From contig NZ_BAABKM010000002.1 of the NCBI RefSeq assembly GCF_039543825.1, positions 2,202,133 to 2,266,132 of the forward strand: a stretch of DNA of 64,000 bases. The letters are read 5' to 3'. Numbering within the stretch: the first letter of the stretch is position 1; each line of letters starts with the position of its first letter. Below are positions 63,961 through 64,000 of this stretch, one piece after another. The notes below the pieces were generated by a model. It saw only the letters and a list, made by a program, of their open reading frames with translations, searched no databases and was not told the origin of the DNA. The DNA is from Nocardioides conyzicola (GTDB lineage: Bacteria; Actinomycetota; Actinomycetes; Propionibacteriales; Nocardioidaceae). The translations under genes and the position numbers were made by a program.

Positions 63961-64000
63961 AGGTCTCCTTCCCGGTGCCGCCCGCCGTGGCCTTCGACTA
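63957..64000 (+). CDS. 5' end of a probable SRPBCC-type protein, cut by the right edge
   Basis: A frame open to the edge reads KVSFPVPPAVAFDY, the opening strand and helix of SRPBCC (polyketide cyclase-like) proteins. It would begin by overlapping the purC stop with a CTG at 63957, or at GTG 63975 with loss of the first strand. Very little is visible, so both start and family are tentative. Confidence 0.3.
   Translation, partial: MKVSFPVPPAVAFD

Overview
The window is about 72% G+C, has densely packed and often overlapping genes on both strands, and uses GTG starts freely. Three features point to an actinobacterium: a dnaK-grpE-dnaJ-hspR-clpB operon with a HAIR operator, a class I lysyl-tRNA synthetase, and a mycofactocin-type SDR. 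The set of purA/purD/purB/purC, fba with a DUF3151 gene, a DUF222/HNH gene and SigE-family sigma factor fits Nocardioidaceae (Nocardioides-like) best. That placement is inferred from gene content and style, not from an alignment. No rRNA, tRNA, CRISPR array, insertion sequence or prophage is visible, and no gene-free stretch exceeds about 220 bases.

Layout. 1-8.5 kb: a flavin monooxygenase/TetR/hydrolase operon, a DUF4157 (eCIS-core) two-metalloprotease-motif protein with a small partner gene, and a P450-MFS operon. 8.5-13.4 kb: an ice-binding-domain secreted protein and two regulator-target pairs (Rrf2/NmrA and AraC/DUF1772). 13.4-27.7 kb: a catabolic island. It holds an SDR-sulfotransferase-DapB-like operon and an F420-dependent LLM oxidoreductase-DUF1214 operon, each with a KstR-like operator on its promoter. 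Between them lie an NTF2-FMO oxidoreductase, a ribose-type ABC importer, an acetoacetyl-CoA synthetase fused in frame to a TetR repressor, and a mycofactocin-coupled SDR. 27.7-30.6 kb: a membrane-anchored protein, an EamA/MarR divergent pair and an aldo/keto reductase.

30.7-64 kb is mostly core. It contains the chaperone operon, an aminotransferase, a DUF222/HNH gene next to a REP-like repeat, pyrE, DedA, a TrmH-type methylase, twin secreted 8-Cys proteins beneath a sigma/anti-sigma-like pair, fba and lysK. These are followed by a diacylglycerol-kinase-like gene, purA with a terminator-like leader, purD, purB behind a duplicated GTAAC-N5-GTTAC motif, MFS pumps, small secreted and hydrolase genes, and purC at the right edge.

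A recurring feature is a TAnnnT -10 box 6-8 nt before the start codon with no Shine-Dalgarno sequence, seen at about 18 genes. This implies widespread leaderless transcription, and it decided many of the starts given here. The most unusual items are the AACS-TetR fusion, the DUF4157 protein, and the two KstR-like boxes placed identically over leaderless -10 elements.
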